A stretch of DNA of 30,503 nt, taken from Opitutia bacterium UBA3151 (lineage in GTDB: Bacteria > Verrucomicrobiota > Verrucomicrobiia > Opitutales > Seribacteraceae). The position numbers and the translations under genes were made by a program. Within the stretch, counting starts at the first letter, position 1, and each line of letters opens with the position of its first letter. The DNA lies in the NCBI GenBank assembly GCA_002364975.1, contig DEYT01000014.1:1-30503 (forward strand), read 5' to 3'. Shown here piece after piece: positions 17,400 through 27,180 of this stretch. The notes below the pieces were generated by a model that was given only the letters and a program-made list of their open reading frames with translations, was not told the DNA's origin and ran no database searches.

Positions 17400-20162
17400 A
17401 TGGAAAACCCTACTTTTGCGACTCGTTGGAACTTAGACGAAATAGACTCAAATTACCTTCAGTGGCTTGAGAACCGCTCGTCCGTAGAAACCAAATGGCA
17501 GTACTTCTTTGAAGGCTTCCATTTAGCGAATGATTCCAATGGTAGTTCGGGGCAGATACCTGGACCTAAAACGGTTTCCAGTGAATCGCCCGATGATGAA
17601 TCCATTGAGAAACATGCCCGCCTCTACGGTGCAATTTATGCTTTTCGAGATATTGGCCATACCCAAGGCACCTTTGATCCCCTGCGCGACAAGATTGATG
17701 AAAACCCGCGGCTCTCCTTGGACAGACTTGGATTCACGGAGGAAGATCTTTCTGAAATTCATTTTACTGGAAATTACCTAGAGGGATGCCGGATGTCGAT
17801 CGGTGAAATTTTCGATCGTTTAAAAAAGACTTATTGCGGAAACATTGGAGTCGAGTACCTCCACATTCAGGCTACTGAAAAACGTCGTTGGATTCAGTCC
17901 AAGATCGAACCCAATCTTAATCAACCTTCATTCGCACACGAAGAAAAGCTTCGAATCTTACGTAAAATCATTCAAGCAGAAGAATTCGAAAATTTCTTAC
18001 ATACTAGATATGTTGGACAAAAGAGATTTTCTTTGGAAGGTGGAGAAACTCTTATCACGGCTTTGGATTCCATTTTTCAAAAGTGTCCCGATGAAGGAGT
18101 TGAGGAAATCGTAATGGGAATGGCACACCGGGGCCGCCTCAATGTTTTGGCGAATGTAATGGGTAAATCTCATGAATTTATCTTTCGAGAGTTTTCTGAA
18201 AACTTTGTTCCCGATGGTGCTCATGGAAGTGGCGATGTTAAATATCACTTGGGATATGAGTCGGTTCGAACGACTTCTAGCGGGCAGCAAGTTGTCATCC
18301 ACCTATCTCCAAACCCCAGTCATCTGGAAGCCGTCAATGGAGTAGTCGAAGGTAAGGCCCGGGCCCGACAAAGGCTACGGGGTGATACACAAAGAAAACG
18401 GGTATTGCCGATTTTGATTCATGGAGATGCGGCAATGGCTGGGCAAGGCGTAGTCGCCGAGGTCTTTAATTTCTCAAAACTGCCTGGTTATCGCACTGGA
18501 GGAACGGTTCATGTCGTGGTGAACAACCAAATCGGTTTCACAACGGATCCGACCGACGCCCGCTCCAGCCTGTATTGTACCGATGTGGCAAAAGCAATTG
18601 AAGCTCCTATCTTCCACGTTAATGGAAATGATCCCCTTGCAGTAGCAATGGTTGCTGAGCTTGCCCTAGCTTACAGACAAAATTTTGGTGAAGATGTTGT
18701 CATTGATGTAAATTGCTATCGTAAGCACGGTCACAACGAAGCGGATGATCCTGCATTCACTCAACCCTTACTTTATCAAAAAATAAAGTCTATGCCATCA
18801 ATTTCCTCGGTTCTTTCTGATCAATTGGTTGCAAATGGTGAATTAAAAGATGAAGAGAGCCAAGAAATTCACCAAAGGCTCCGTCGTCAGCTTGATGCTT
18901 CTTTAGAAAAAGTTAGAACGGTCAAGAAATCCAGTACTTTTGATGGATCGATGGCGATCAGGCAAATTCCATATGATTTTTCCGCGGTTGAGACTGCGGT
19001 GCCACTGGCTGAATTAGAAAAGGTAATGCGAGCGCTCTCTACTTGGCCTGAAGATTTCAACCTAAATTCGAAAATTAAAAGACAAGTTGAGAACAAAAAA
19101 AAGAACTTCAAATCCAAGCACGGCATCGATTGGGGATTGGCTGAACAACTTGCTTTTGGGTCATTGATGCTGGAAGGAACACCAGTTAGACTTTCTGGGC
19201 AGGACAGCGAACGAGGAACTTTCAGTCATCGCCATGCGGTCTGGTATGACTCCAAGGACAGGAATAGGTATGTACCTCTACTAAACATGGAGGACAGGCA
19301 GGGACAATTTTGCGTATACAACTCTTTGCTCTCGGAGGCTGCCGTCCTTGCCTTTGATTACGGCTATTCCCTGGATTACCCAAGTATGCTTGCAATTTGG
19401 GAGGCTCAGTTTGGAGATTTTGCAAATGGTGCACAAGTCATTATTGATCAATTTATTATGAGTGCTGAAGACAAATGGGGAGCCGTCTCTGATCTTGTAC
19501 TTCTTCTACCCCATGGCTTTGAAGGACAGGGCCCCGAGCACAGCTCCGCTCGTCTTGAAAGATTTCTTCAGGGCTGTGCGGAAGACAACATTGTGGTAGG
19601 AAACTTGAGTACTCCAGCTCAGTATTTTCATGCACTTCGCAGACAAAAGAAAAAAGAATATGCTAAACCTCTTGTTCTAATGTCTCCTAAAAGTTTACTT
19701 CGTCATAAATCCTGTGTTTCCATGCTTAAGGACTTTACCCATGGTGAATTTCAAGACTTCTTGCCTGATCCCACCCCAGCAAAAAAAACCGAGACTCTGG
19801 TTCTCTGTTCTGGAAAGGTCTATTACGACCTTATTGAAGCTCGCGAATCGATCAGGACTCCCAAAGCAACTATTATCCGGATTGAACAGTTTTACCCATT
19901 CAACCAGTCCCAATTTCTCAATACCATCGAGCCATTTACTCATGCTAAAAGAATTGTCTGGTGCCAGGAAGAACCTCAAAACATGGGGGCTTGGAGCTTT
20001 CTTTCTCCCATCTTTGAGGAATTATTAGGCAAAAAAGTCGAGTATGTAGGTCGTACTTCGACGGCAAGTCCAGCAACTGGATCTTTGACGCTTCACAAAA
20101 AAGAACAAGTTGAATTAATAGCAAATGCTCTAGGTCAGTCCCTTTCAATCACCGACAAATAA
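17400..20162 (+). CDS. sucA: 2-oxoglutarate dehydrogenase E1 component
   Basis: A 920-residue protein, close to E. coli SucA (933). The N-terminus carries the E2-docking type motif [20 protein letters not shown]. The thiamine-diphosphate enzyme core includes [22 protein letters not shown] (about 237-251), [32 protein letters not shown] (about 340-353) and [12 protein letters not shown] (about 370-381), with the C-terminal [15 protein letters not shown] and [20 protein letters not shown] (split by neighbouring strands). It decarboxylates 2-oxoglutarate and transfers the succinyl group to the lipoyl arm of SucB in the TCA cycle. ATG 17400 follows a 78-base AT-rich leader. The gene heads a complete sucA-sucB-lpd cluster; the gap to sucB is 22 bases. 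Confidence 0.97.
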   Translation: MENPTFATRWNLDEIDSNYLQWLENRSSVETKWQYFFEGFHLANDSNGSSGQIPGPKTVSSESPDDESIEKHARLYGAIYAFRDIGHTQGTFDPLRDKIDENPRLSLDRLGFTEEDLSEIHFTGNYLEGCRMSIGEIFDRLKKTYCGNIGVEYLHIQATEKRRWIQSKIEPNLNQPSFAHEEKLRILRKIIQAEEFENFLHTRYVGQKRFSLEGGETLITALDSIFQKCPDEGVEEIVMGMAHRGRLNVLANVMGKSHEFIFREFSENFVPDGAHGSGDVKYHLGYESVRTTSSGQQVVIHLSPNPSHLEAVNGVVEGKARARQRLRGDTQRKRVLPILIHGDAAMAGQGVVAEVFNFSKLPGYRTGGTVHVVVNNQIGFTTDPTDARSSLYCTDVAKAIEAPIFHVNGNDPLAVAMVAELALAYRQNFGEDVVIDVNCYRKHGHNEADDPAFTQPLLYQKIKSMPSISSVLSDQLVANGELKDEESQEIHQRLRRQLDASLEKVRTVKKSSTFDGSMAIRQIPYDFSAVETAVPLAELEKVMRALSTWPEDFNLNSKIKRQVENKKKNFKSKHGIDWGLAEQLAFGSLMLEGTPVRLSGQDSERGTFSHRHAVWYDSKDRNRYVPLLNMEDRQGQFCVYNSLLSEAAVLAFDYGYSLDYPSMLAIWEAQFGDFANGAQVIIDQFIMSAEDKWGAVSDLVLLLPHGFEGQGPEHSSARLERFLQGCAEDNIVVGNLSTPAQYFHALRRQKKKEYAKPLVLMSPKSLLRHKSCVSMLKDFTHGEFQDFLPDPTPAKKTETLVLCSGKVYYDLIEARESIRTPKATIIRIEQFYPFNQSQFLNTIEPFTHAKRIVWCQEEPQNMGAWSFLSPIFEELLGKKVEYVGRTSTASPATGSLTLHKKEQVELIANALGQSLSITDK

Positions 20163-20184
20163 TTTAAAATCCGCTTTATTTAAA

Positions 20185-21507
20185 ATGCCAAAAGACGTCA
20201 TTATCCCTGCACTCGGCGAGTCCATAGCTTCCGGTATCCTTTCCGCCTGGAAAGTAAAAGAAGGATCTTTTGTCGAAATCGATCAACCGATCTATGAACT
20301 TGAAACCGATAAGATCACTCAAGAAGGGCTTGCTGAAATTGCCGGAATCATATCCTTCTTAGCCAAAGAAGGGGATGAAGTGGAAATTGGTTCCAGCATA
20401 GCTCAAATTGATGAATCCACAGAAAAACCTTCAGAATCTGAAGCCCCAAGTTCAGAAGAAGCAGAGGAAACTACTTCCGCAACCGAATCAGCGGAAGTAA
20501 AACAGCCTGAAGAGGTGGACCCTTCCAGTGATGCTAAAAGCACGGAATTAGAATCCCCTGCTATTGTCAAAGATGAAGTTTCTCCCCCCGATGAAAAAGA
20601 TAAGGTAATGGGCAGAAAGCAGTCTCCTGCAGTTACCAAACTTTTAGCCGAAACCGGAATTGATCCAGAATCAGTTAGTGGATCCGGGAAAGACGGAAGA
20701 ATTACCAAAGCAGATGTCCTTGAGGCAAGTTCCAGAGAGTTGAAGAAGCCTGCTACACCAAAATCCGAAGAAAAAAATCTTGGAGAATCAAAGCTTCTGG
20801 ATTCTGCAAATCGATCCACAAGACGTCCCTTTTCGCCGATCCGCAAACGAATCGCTCAAAGACTAGTCGAAGCTCAACAAACCGCAGCCATTCTTTCGAC
20901 TTTCAACGAAGTTGATCTTTCTGCGGTTATTGCCTTGCGGAAAGCTCATCAAGATTCTTTTGTCAAAGAGCACGGAATAAAACTTGGTTTTATGTCATTT
21001 TTCGTAAAAGCAGTTGTTCATGGTCTCAAAGCTGTACCTGCTTTAAATGTTAGAATTGAAGGAAATGAGCTAGTCGAGAACCATTACTATGATGTGAGTG
21101 TTGCGGTTGGAACTGAAAAGGGCTTGGTTGTTCCCGTATTAAGAGATTGTGACAAGATGTCTTTTGCCGATATTGAGAAAGCAATCATTCATTATGCTGA
21201 AAAAGCAAAAGCTGGTACCATTTCCCTTGAAGATATGCAGGGAGGATGCTTTACGATTACCAACGGTGGTATTTACGGCTCTATGCTTTCAACTCCGATC
21301 ATCAATCCGCCCCAAAGTGGTATCTTAGGAATGCATGCGATTCAGGAAAGGCCCGTGGTACGAAACGGAGAAATAATCATTAAACCAATGATGTACCTTG
21401 CCTTATCCTATGACCATCGGGTGGTGGACGGTAAGGAAGCGGTTACCTTTCTGGTCAAGATTAAAGAGGCCATTGAGGAACCCGCTCGTTTAGCACTTGG
21501 AATTTAA
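20185..21507 (+). CDS. sucB: Dihydrolipoyllysine succinyltransferase, E2 of 2-oxoglutarate dehydrogenase
   Basis: A 440-residue protein with the standard E2 order. An N-terminal lipoyl domain (1-75) has the lipoylated Lys43 in [11 protein letters not shown] long acidic Ser/Glu/Pro-rich linker (about 78-145) follows. Then comes a peripheral-subunit-binding domain (about 150-180, [20 protein letters not shown], continuing into [14 protein letters not shown]). The catalytic acyltransferase core (from about 205) ends with [12 protein letters not shown], supplying the active His and Asp. The core starts [19 protein letters not shown]. Its place between sucA and lpd indicates the succinyl- rather than acetyltransferase. 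The lipoyl-site flank ([12 protein letters not shown]) differs from the more usual KV-x-x-E-V-x-A form but keeps the DK pair. The stop codon is 6 bases before lpd. Confidence 0.95.
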   Translation: MPKDVIIPALGESIASGILSAWKVKEGSFVEIDQPIYELETDKITQEGLAEIAGIISFLAKEGDEVEIGSSIAQIDESTEKPSESEAPSSEEAEETTSATESAEVKQPEEVDPSSDAKSTELESPAIVKDEVSPPDEKDKVMGRKQSPAVTKLLAETGIDPESVSGSGKDGRITKADVLEASSRELKKPATPKSEEKNLGESKLLDSANRSTRRPFSPIRKRIAQRLVEAQQTAAILSTFNEVDLSAVIALRKAHQDSFVKEHGIKLGFMSFFVKAVVHGLKAVPALNVRIEGNELVENHYYDVSVAVGTEKGLVVPVLRDCDKMSFADIEKAIIHYAEKAKAGTISLEDMQGGCFTITNGGIYGSMLSTPIINPPQSGILGMHAIQERPVVRNGEIIIKPMMYLALSYDHRVVDGKEAVTFLVKIKEAIEEPARLALGI

Positions 21508-21513
21508 CTAAAA

Positions 21514-22920
21514 ATGAAATCGGAAAATATTTTTGATCTCCTCGTGATCGGGGCTGGCCCCGGTGGTTATGTCTGTGCGATCAGGGCTGCACAACTCGGC
21601 TTGAAAGTGGGTATCATTGAAAAAAATAAAAGACTAGGTGGTACCTGCCTCAATGTTGGATGTATTCCCAGTAAAGCACTTCTTCATTCAACCGAAGTCT
21701 ATCATCAAATAAAAGTCGATGCCCAAACGCATGGGGTTGAATGCGAAAAAGTTAGCCTTGACCTGGCAACCATGATGAATCGAAAGGACAAAGTGGTCAG
21801 CCAACTTGGGAAAGGCGTCCAGTCCCTCGTCTCCAAAAAAGGGGTTAAGATTTACGAGGGAACCGCCGAACTCCTAGACAACCGAAAAGTGCAAGTCTCA
21901 AATGGGTCCGAAATATTTGAATTGGAAGCCAAAGAAATTGTTTTAGCAACTGGTTCCAAACCGATTGAGCTCCCCAACCTTCCCTTCGATGGAAAGAAGA
22001 TTATAAGTAGCGATCAAGCTATTGCACTGGATAAAATACCTGAAAGGCTTGTTGTGGTTGGGGCTGGTGCCATTGGACTGGAATTGGGCTGCGTTTGGTC
22101 CAGGCTTGGTAGTGAAGTAACGATCCTTGAATTCCTCCCTGAGATTTGCTCACAGCTCGACCCCGAAATTGCCAAAGCGACCCGAAAGATTTTTGAAAAA
22201 CAAGGAATCACCTTTCAACTCTCCACCAAGGTAGAAACCGCAAAAGTCACCAAAAAAGAAGTCTCATTATCGATCACAAAAGATAACCAAAATTCAAATA
22301 TTTCCGCTGATTGTGTCTTAGTTGCTGTGGGGAGAGAACCCTTTGCAAAAGGATTAGGCATCGAAAGACTCAACTTAGCAAAGGATGAAAAAGGTCGGGT
22401 TAAAGTAAACCAAGACTTCTCAACCAATCTTGATGGTATCCGTGCAATTGGAGATCTAATTCATGGTCCTATGCTTGCTCACAAAGCCGAAGAGGATGGA
22501 GTAGCCTGTGCTGAAATTTTGGCCGGCCAAGCCGGACATGTTGATTATTCCCTTGTACCCGGAGTAATTTATTCAGATCCAGAAGTTGCAAACATTGGAA
22601 TGAGTGAAAGCCAGGCGAAGAAAGAAGGTTTTCTTACCAAATGTGGAGCTTTTCCCATGGCTGGAAATGGTCGTGCGATTGCAACCTGCTCAACCGATGG
22701 GGTGGTAAAACTCGTTGCTGATGCAAAAACCGATCGAATTTTAGGGGCTCAAATCGTAGCTCATAGTGCTTCTGAGCTCATTGCCTCGGTTGTGGCACAT
22801 ATGGAATATGGAGGCTCTGCGGAAGACTTAGCCCGTACAATCCATGCACACCCCACCCTATCGGAGTCGATCAAAGAAGCAGCACTCTCTGTAGATGGGA
22901 GAGGTTTACACAGCCTCTAA
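21514..22920 (+). CDS. lpdA: Dihydrolipoamide dehydrogenase (E3)
   Basis: A 468-residue pyridine nucleotide-disulfide oxidoreductase of normal length. The FAD motif VIGAGPGGYVCAIRAAQ (11-27) is followed by the redox-active disulfide GGTCLNVGCIPSKA (Cys45, Cys50). An NAD-binding motif VVVGAGAIGLELG occurs near residue 182, the FAD-binding AIGDLIHGPMLAHKAEEDG near 310, and the dimer-interface catalytic pair in HAHPTLSES (His446, Glu451). It reoxidises the dihydrolipoyl group of SucB with NAD+. Its position 6 bases after sucB suggests it is dedicated to this complex, though it may also serve pyruvate dehydrogenase. The gene is convergent with the anti-sigma candidate, with only 15 bases between stop codons and no obvious terminator hairpin. 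Confidence 0.96.
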   Translation: MKSENIFDLLVIGAGPGGYVCAIRAAQLGLKVGIIEKNKRLGGTCLNVGCIPSKALLHSTEVYHQIKVDAQTHGVECEKVSLDLATMMNRKDKVVSQLGKGVQSLVSKKGVKIYEGTAELLDNRKVQVSNGSEIFELEAKEIVLATGSKPIELPNLPFDGKKIISSDQAIALDKIPERLVVVGAGAIGLELGCVWSRLGSEVTILEFLPEICSQLDPEIAKATRKIFEKQGITFQLSTKVETAKVTKKEVSLSITKDNQNSNISADCVLVAVGREPFAKGLGIERLNLAKDEKGRVKVNQDFSTNLDGIRAIGDLIHGPMLAHKAEEDGVACAEILAGQAGHVDYSLVPGVIYSDPEVANIGMSESQAKKEGFLTKCGAFPMAGNGRAIATCSTDGVVKLVADAKTDRILGAQIVAHSASELIASVVAHMEYGGSAEDLARTIHAHPTLSESIKEAALSVDGRGLHSL

Positions 22921-22935
22921 TTCCCTTCCGGAAAT

Positions 22936-24018
22936 TTAAAAATTTACCTCCAGCCGCTTTTCATCATCGGCAAGACGCCAAGCCCTATCCACCAGCATTT
23001 CATAAGCGACTGCCTTTTGCTCTGGCTCTGAAACTGAGCGGGAAGCACTGGACAGCTTCTGCACCTTACCTACCAGAAGGTAAATTTCTCCGGAATTATC
23101 AGTGATTCTCATCTGATACTTTCCCCGACTTAGAGCAAAACTTCTTTCCTGTATCGGCCAGTCCGCTCTTTGAAACTCTAAGGCATCTGAGGAAAAACCC
23201 GTTAGCTTAACTCGGCCCAAAGCGTCTCCATTTTCTAGGTGCAGAAAGGCAGCTCTCGGAGAGCCAAGTATGGAGGACCACTTCACGGATTCTACTTTTG
23301 ATGGACTGTTCAATTTTTGGACTTTTAAAAGTGGAGAAGTCGGTTTGATTTCAGGTACCGAAGGCGAAAGGATTTCTTCCCCGATTGGTTCAATGCTTTC
23401 CCCTTGCGGAACTTGTTTAATGGTATTTGCTTGTTTATCTTCTGCTATTGAAAGTTTTGCCCCCGAAGCAAGCTCCAAGCTTTGAGAATCTTCCAAAAGA
23501 AATGAATCTTGCTTTTTTTCATCACTCTCTTGTGAGGTAGATTGTTCTGACTGATTTGCAGCATCCCATTCCTTTAATTGTTCTTTCGCGGCATCTGCTT
23601 TCGCCATCATTGGTTCTTCCTTATTTTTTCTTTCCAGAGTACCAAAATAAGCGATCACTGAGGCGGCGGCCGCGACAGCCAAGGGTGCCCAAAAATGCAA
23701 TTTCCCTTTAGAGCTAGGCCCCTGGTCATCTGCTTTTCCTTGCGGCTCCATATTTTTGAGCTTTTCCAATAATTGAGTTTTCTCCTCCTGGCTAAAGGAA
23801 AGCTCCTCACTCATGCCACTACCTAATCGAAACCCATCGATACCAGCTTCTTGAAAAAGTGACAGGCTTTGCTGTACTAACTTCTTCTCTGCTCTCCAAT
23901 CTGCATCCAAGTTACAAAGCTTTTCGATTTCAAATTTTTCTTCCGGTTCCATCTCATCCAGAAGATATTTGATCAGCCTATCCCTATGTGTTTCAATATC
24001 ATCGGATTGCTCACTCAT
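22936..24018 (-). CDS. Membrane anti-sigma factor candidate (non-zinc type)
   Basis: A 360-residue protein. The N-terminal about 50 residues (RLIKYLLDEMEPEEKFEIEKL, broken by no helix breaker, with ADWRAEK) match the short helical anti-sigma domain seen in Verrucomicrobiota and Planctomycetota, without the HxxxCxxC zinc motif of classical ZAS proteins (only one Cys, at 35). One membrane helix lies at about 108-126 (HFWAPLAVAAAASVIAYFG). The remaining about 230 residues would be periplasmic: a charged, low-complexity stretch and then a compact beta-like end domain (RAAFLHLENGDALGRVKLTG and later GKYQMRITDNSGEIYLLVG). The ATG overlaps the sigma gene stop as ATGA, which strongly suggests partnership. 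It probably sequesters the sigma factor until an envelope signal arrives; the signal is unknown. Confidence 0.8.
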   Translation of the reverse strand: MSEQSDDIETHRDRLIKYLLDEMEPEEKFEIEKLCNLDADWRAEKKLVQQSLSLFQEAGIDGFRLGSGMSEELSFSQEEKTQLLEKLKNMEPQGKADDQGPSSKGKLHFWAPLAVAAAASVIAYFGTLERKNKEEPMMAKADAAKEQLKEWDAANQSEQSTSQESDEKKQDSFLLEDSQSLELASGAKLSIAEDKQANTIKQVPQGESIEPIGEEILSPSVPEIKPTSPLLKVQKLNSPSKVESVKWSSILGSPRAAFLHLENGDALGRVKLTGFSSDALEFQRADWPIQERSFALSRGKYQMRITDNSGEIYLLVGKVQKLSSASRSVSEPEQKAVAYEMLVDRAWRLADDEKRLEVNF

Positions 24019-24542
24019 TCCAATATGTTCTCCTCTTTTAGTTCGATCGACAGTTGGTAAATTACCTTGTGTAATTTGAAGCCAACATTTCCAACACTTA
24101 TTCCAAGCTTCTCCGCCATTTCAAGGTAGCTCATTCTTTGTTCAAATTTCATTTTTAATAAATCCTGAATATCTTGCGGCAAAAGAGAAACTGCATGTTT
24201 AACCCGAAAAATCTTTTCTTCCTTCTCCATTTTTTCCCTAGGATGCTCCTGATCCTTTCCACCCGAATCTGAAAAAAAATCAAGTTGCCGATCATCTTTC
24301 CCAGTGGTCATCAATCTATGCTTTTTTCTCAACCTTGAAATACTAAGATTTCGAGTCGTCGTGTACAACCAAGCCTTAGGGAAGCTAATCGATGCTGATT
24401 CTTTAAAGAAACGAAGAAAAGACTCCTGCACAATTTCCTTGGACTCCTCCACATCCTTGAGAATTCCATGGGCATAAGATAAAAGCGGTTTTTGTAATTG
24501 CTCGAACCAGACCAACTTAGAATTTTTATCCTCTTGGCTCAT
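24015..24542 (-). CDS. ECF-family RNA polymerase sigma factor
   Basis: A 175-residue sigma-70-family protein with regions 2 and 4 only. Region 2 spans about 18-80: AHGILKDVEESKEIVQESFLR in two helices, then the region 2.4-like WLYTTTRNLSISRLRKKHR. A variable acidic linker follows (about 82-115). Region 4 (about 118-168) includes VSLLPQDIQDLLKMKFEQ, split before MSYLEMAEKLGISVGNVGFKLHK, a helix-turn-helix that reads the -35 element. Such factors redirect polymerase to a small regulon. The gene is directly followed by the membrane anti-sigma candidate (ATGA overlap). The start at ATG 24542 gives the expected N-terminus. A possible self-promoter lies just upstream. Confidence 0.92.
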   Translation of the reverse strand: MSQEDKNSKLVWFEQLQKPLLSYAHGILKDVEESKEIVQESFLRFFKESASISFPKAWLYTTTRNLSISRLRKKHRLMTTGKDDRQLDFFSDSGGKDQEHPREKMEKEEKIFRVKHAVSLLPQDIQDLLKMKFEQRMSYLEMAEKLGISVGNVGFKLHKVIYQLSIELKEENILE

Positions 24543-24556
24543 ACATCATCTATAAT

Positions 24557-24583
24557 TTTAGAAATTAAAAAAATTCATGGTTC
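24557..24583 (-). promoter_or_regulatory. Weak candidate ECF-type autoregulatory promoter
   Basis: Minus-strand GAACC (24583-24579), a hallmark of ECF -35 elements, is followed by exactly 16 bases and TCTAAA (24562-24557), similar to the -10 of sigma-E-type promoters. It lies immediately upstream of the sigma gene. Initiation would fall about 8 bases before the ATG, giving an almost leaderless transcript. The spacer is AT-rich, so chance is possible. Confidence 0.3.
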
Positions 24584-24593
24584 TTGCTTAATC

Positions 24594-25397
24594 CTAAGCT
24601 TCAAACAGCTCTTTCATTCGAACAAGTCCTAAACGAAGAGTTTCTTCAGGGTCTCTTTTCCACCAATCCGCATTAAAAAGCTCAAGGCTTACAGTTTTAT
24701 CATAGCCAATTTCCTTAAGGATTTGAATCTCTGCCTTCAAATCAATTTGGCCATCCCCTGGCATAACCCGATCAGGATCCGTTTGAGTGCCCGGCTCTTT
24801 TTCCAGGCATGCATCGTCGATGTGGTAATGACTAATTTTGGATTGAGGTATTTGCCGAAGGGTTTCAGGGGTAGACTTGCTGTTCCAATTATGAAAAGCA
24901 TCAAGAATTAGGGTCGCATCTGGATCATTCGCTTTTTCTACGACTTCCCAGGCACCCTCCAAGGTATGAATCGATTGGAAGAAACTTATGTATTCAAAAG
25001 TGGGAAGAATTCCTTCCTCTCTTCCAACCTGCAAAAGCTCCTGATACCTTCCAGGTAAATGTCCGGTCTCCTTTTTTTCCAAAGGAGGAGTTGCCACAAT
25101 AAAGGGGGAGCCTAAGCGAGCACCCAAAGCAAATCTTCTCCGGGCTTCATCCAAAACTAATGAATGCTCCCATCCTTCAAAATCTCCCCATTGCCGCATT
25201 GCAATCACCGACGGAATCATCAATCCATGATCCTGAATCATCCTTTCAACCTCTGAAACTTCACCTCCTCTGGCAACAAATTCCAAGACATCATTGAGCC
25301 ATAACTCAATACCATCATAACCGGCTTCGCCCACCAGTTTTATCTTTTCCAGTAAGGGAACTGGTTTAATCGTACTTGTATTGAGACAAAATTTCAC
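24594..25397 (-). CDS. Sugar phosphate isomerase/epimerase-like TIM-barrel protein
   Basis: A 267-residue protein of the xylose isomerase-like/AP endonuclease 2 superfamily. It opens with FCLNTSTIKPVPLLEKI and EAGYDGIELWLND. Candidate metal ligands are in TFEYISF (Glu), ILDAFHNWNS (Asp and His), SHYHIDDA (His and Asp) and VSLELFNADWW (Glu), the usual order for this fold. Members isomerise or epimerise sugars and inositols or cleave related compounds; the substrate is not predictable here. There is no signal peptide. The gene lies 35 bases downstream of the DUF2851 gene and 51 bases upstream of the sigma gene, all on the minus strand. Co-transcription is possible, but a functional link to the sigma factor is not shown. 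Confidence 0.85.
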   Translation of the reverse strand: MKFCLNTSTIKPVPLLEKIKLVGEAGYDGIELWLNDVLEFVARGGEVSEVERMIQDHGLMIPSVIAMRQWGDFEGWEHSLVLDEARRRFALGARLGSPFIVATPPLEKKETGHLPGRYQELLQVGREEGILPTFEYISFFQSIHTLEGAWEVVEKANDPDATLILDAFHNWNSKSTPETLRQIPQSKISHYHIDDACLEKEPGTQTDPDRVMPGDGQIDLKAEIQILKEIGYDKTVSLELFNADWWKRDPEETLRLGLVRMKELFEA

Positions 25398-25432
25398 CCT
25401 CTAAATAGATAGATTGGTTTTAATATCCACAA

Positions 25433-26611
25433 TCATTGTTTTGAATTTTTGCTCTGGTCGAGCAGGAAATTCTGAAACAAGCCTTGAAGTACTCCATTAC
25501 TCAAAGATTTCCCTTTTTGCTTCAAGCCCCACTCGACCGCCCACTCCCTAAATTCATTCGAAAAATCTCCACTTGGCCAATGATACCACAAACCAAAACA
25601 ATCAGATTCATGATAAGCAGACCACAGGGGAAGCCCACTATCAATCAGTAAAGTGTCCGCTTTTGAAGACCCTAGAACTCCACTCAACACCTGATCACGC
25701 CATTTTTTTCTTAACCTATAGATTCCCAGTTTTCCACGGTTTCCCTCGAGCGGATCCGATGATTCAGGGAAATGGATTGCTTTGAGCTCATCGGGCCAGT
25801 TGGGAACTTTTACTACAATCTGCTGATACTGATGCAATCGGTTCATCGGTTGATTCGCGGGACGCATCCCCTTCCTTTTCCAGGTAGTCATTTGGTGGTA
25901 AACTCTCTGAACATCCAAGCCTACCCTCCAATCTTCTAAAGAATAAAGGGTTGCGATTTCATGCATGGATTGCTTATTCCTCGGATACCCAAGAACCTCT
26001 AGAAACCATTGGTGGCAAGCCTGTTCCCATCCCACCTGATCAATCCGTTTTTTTGCATAAGCTTTCTTTTGGAACCATCTTATATGGGAAGACCTTATGA
26101 TCTCATCTTCTACATTTTTTGGTTTATCTCTCGCAAGAGAGTGCAAATTTTGATCCCGACCACTCAAAGCGGCGAGTGCCCACTCTTCATTGTACTCCTC
26201 CAAGCCTTGGTAAAGGAAGGGGAGCAGAGTTAATTGCGGGATTTTTTTTCCCAGAGAGTTGACGATGCGGCAAGCTGAAGTGATTGGGGGGAATAAACAA
26301 ACATGCAAGATAACCTGATTATAATTTGGGTCTCGATCATGTCCATGATTTCTCCAATCTCTTTCATAAAAATGAATTTCAACATCCCCAAATTTTTTCT
26401 CCCCCCCTATACATATAACCGCATTTCGAAAATCAGGTCCTTCATCTGACCTGTTCCAAGTACCAGTATTAAGAATCGATAGTTTTTTTCCCTCCTTGCT
26501 GACTAAATTAAAAGTAATAAATGCAGACTGGAACCAAATTCTTTGGATCACTTTTTCCTCAACCCGAATCCCCCCGTAGAGTCCGGGAACTTCCTCCACT
26601 TTGCCTTCCAT
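25433..26611 (-). CDS. DUF2851 family protein
   Basis: A protein of about 392 residues. The N-terminal part has the DUF2851 pattern as I remember it: IWFQSAF, LNTGTWNRSDEGPDFRNAVI, GDVEIHFYERDWRNHGHDRD and NYNQVILHVCL. The invariant-looking GPDF, EIH, W-x-x-H-x-H/D and N-x-VILH clusters suggest a catalytic or metal-binding site, but no activity is established for the family. The C-terminal half is more variable, with LEVLGYPRNKQSMHEIA and LPLWSAYHESDCFGLWYHWP. ATG 26611 is preferred, with TTAGG about 8 bases upstream and 7 bases after the NYN stop codon; an in-frame start at 26656 would overlap the upstream gene by 38 bases. The tight spacing suggests an operon with the NYN-domain gene. Confidence 0.85.
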   Translation of the reverse strand: MEGKVEEVPGLYGGIRVEEKVIQRIWFQSAFITFNLVSKEGKKLSILNTGTWNRSDEGPDFRNAVICIGGEKKFGDVEIHFYERDWRNHGHDRDPNYNQVILHVCLFPPITSACRIVNSLGKKIPQLTLLPFLYQGLEEYNEEWALAALSGRDQNLHSLARDKPKNVEDEIIRSSHIRWFQKKAYAKKRIDQVGWEQACHQWFLEVLGYPRNKQSMHEIATLYSLEDWRVGLDVQRVYHQMTTWKRKGMRPANQPMNRLHQYQQIVVKVPNWPDELKAIHFPESSDPLEGNRGKLGIYRLRKKWRDQVLSGVLGSSKADTLLIDSGLPLWSAYHESDCFGLWYHWPSGDFSNEFREWAVEWGLKQKGKSLSNGVLQGLFQNFLLDQSKNSKQ

Positions 26612-26618
26612 GAGTAGC

Positions 26619-27104
26619 CTAATCTGGAAAGGGAATTTTGTTTTCAAAAGAATCAAACGGACGGGCTGAAGGTTTCGAGTCTTTTCTTATGGATTTTGAA
26701 CTTTCAATCGCGTAATCCAAACGTTTAGCCACTTCCTCCACCCGCATTGCAGTGGATCCATGTGCATAAGCACAGTTACGAATAAGGCCATCATTGGTAA
26801 CCACTACTATCCTCTCCGGTTGCGTTGCTCCCATTAACATTCTCTCAATAACCCCGTCTGCCCCCTCTACAGAAGAAGAGTAAATTACAGTGTAATCCTC
26901 AATACCACGGTGCTTAGAAACGGATTGCGGTCCTCCTTTCCCGTCAAAAACAACCGATAAAAGGCAGCCACCCATAACTTGTAGGGGCTCAAGAAAATGT
27001 AATAATGACTCCCTCGCACGGGTACGGTCGAGTTTTAACTCCCGAGCAAACTCGGGAATTGCATGAAGGGCATTATTTCCGTCTACAATTAGATGTTCTT
27101 GCAT
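26619..27104 (-). CDS. YacP-like NYN-domain protein (putative RNase)
   Basis: A protein of about 161 residues. The NYN/PIN-like fold is indicated by EHLIVDGNNALHAIPEFA at the N-terminus (first acidic residue Asp), SVVFDGKGGPQS, VIYSSSVEGADGVIERML (second acidic group) and RIVVVTNDGLIRNCAYAHGS (third). This order of acidic residues matches YacP/Rae1-type proteins, of which Bacillus Rae1 is a ribosome-associated endoribonuclease. Whether this protein cuts RNA is inferred. The C-terminus is a short basic and Ser-rich tail. ATG 27104 is chosen because AAAGGA lies 6 bases upstream; an in-frame TTG at 27119 would place that Shine-Dalgarno sequence inside the gene. It is divergent from fabD and leads a minus-strand gene run. 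Confidence 0.87.
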   Translation of the reverse strand: MQEHLIVDGNNALHAIPEFARELKLDRTRARESLLHFLEPLQVMGGCLLSVVFDGKGGPQSVSKHRGIEDYTVIYSSSVEGADGVIERMLMGATQPERIVVVTNDGLIRNCAYAHGSTAMRVEEVAKRLDYAIESSKSIRKDSKPSARPFDSFENKIPFPD

Positions 27105-27180
27105 TTTAAATCCTTTCAATCAAAGAAAGACAGCATATTCTAATAATTAACAAATTCGCAATTTTTAAACTTTATCTTTT

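Noticed and set aside
20403..20846. Open frame of 147 codons antisense to sucB
   Set aside because: It mirrors the low-complexity Ser/Glu-rich linker of SucB and has no independent coding signs.
22921..22935. Bidirectional terminator between lpdA and the anti-sigma gene
   Set aside because: TTCCGGAA is a short palindrome, but without a loop and T-run it does not form a credible terminator.
26612..26656. Longer N-terminus for the DUF2851 protein (MILLKTKFPFQIRLL)
   Set aside because: It overlaps the NYN-domain gene by 38 bases, whereas ATG 26611 has a well-spaced TTAGG and sits 7 bases after the upstream stop codon.
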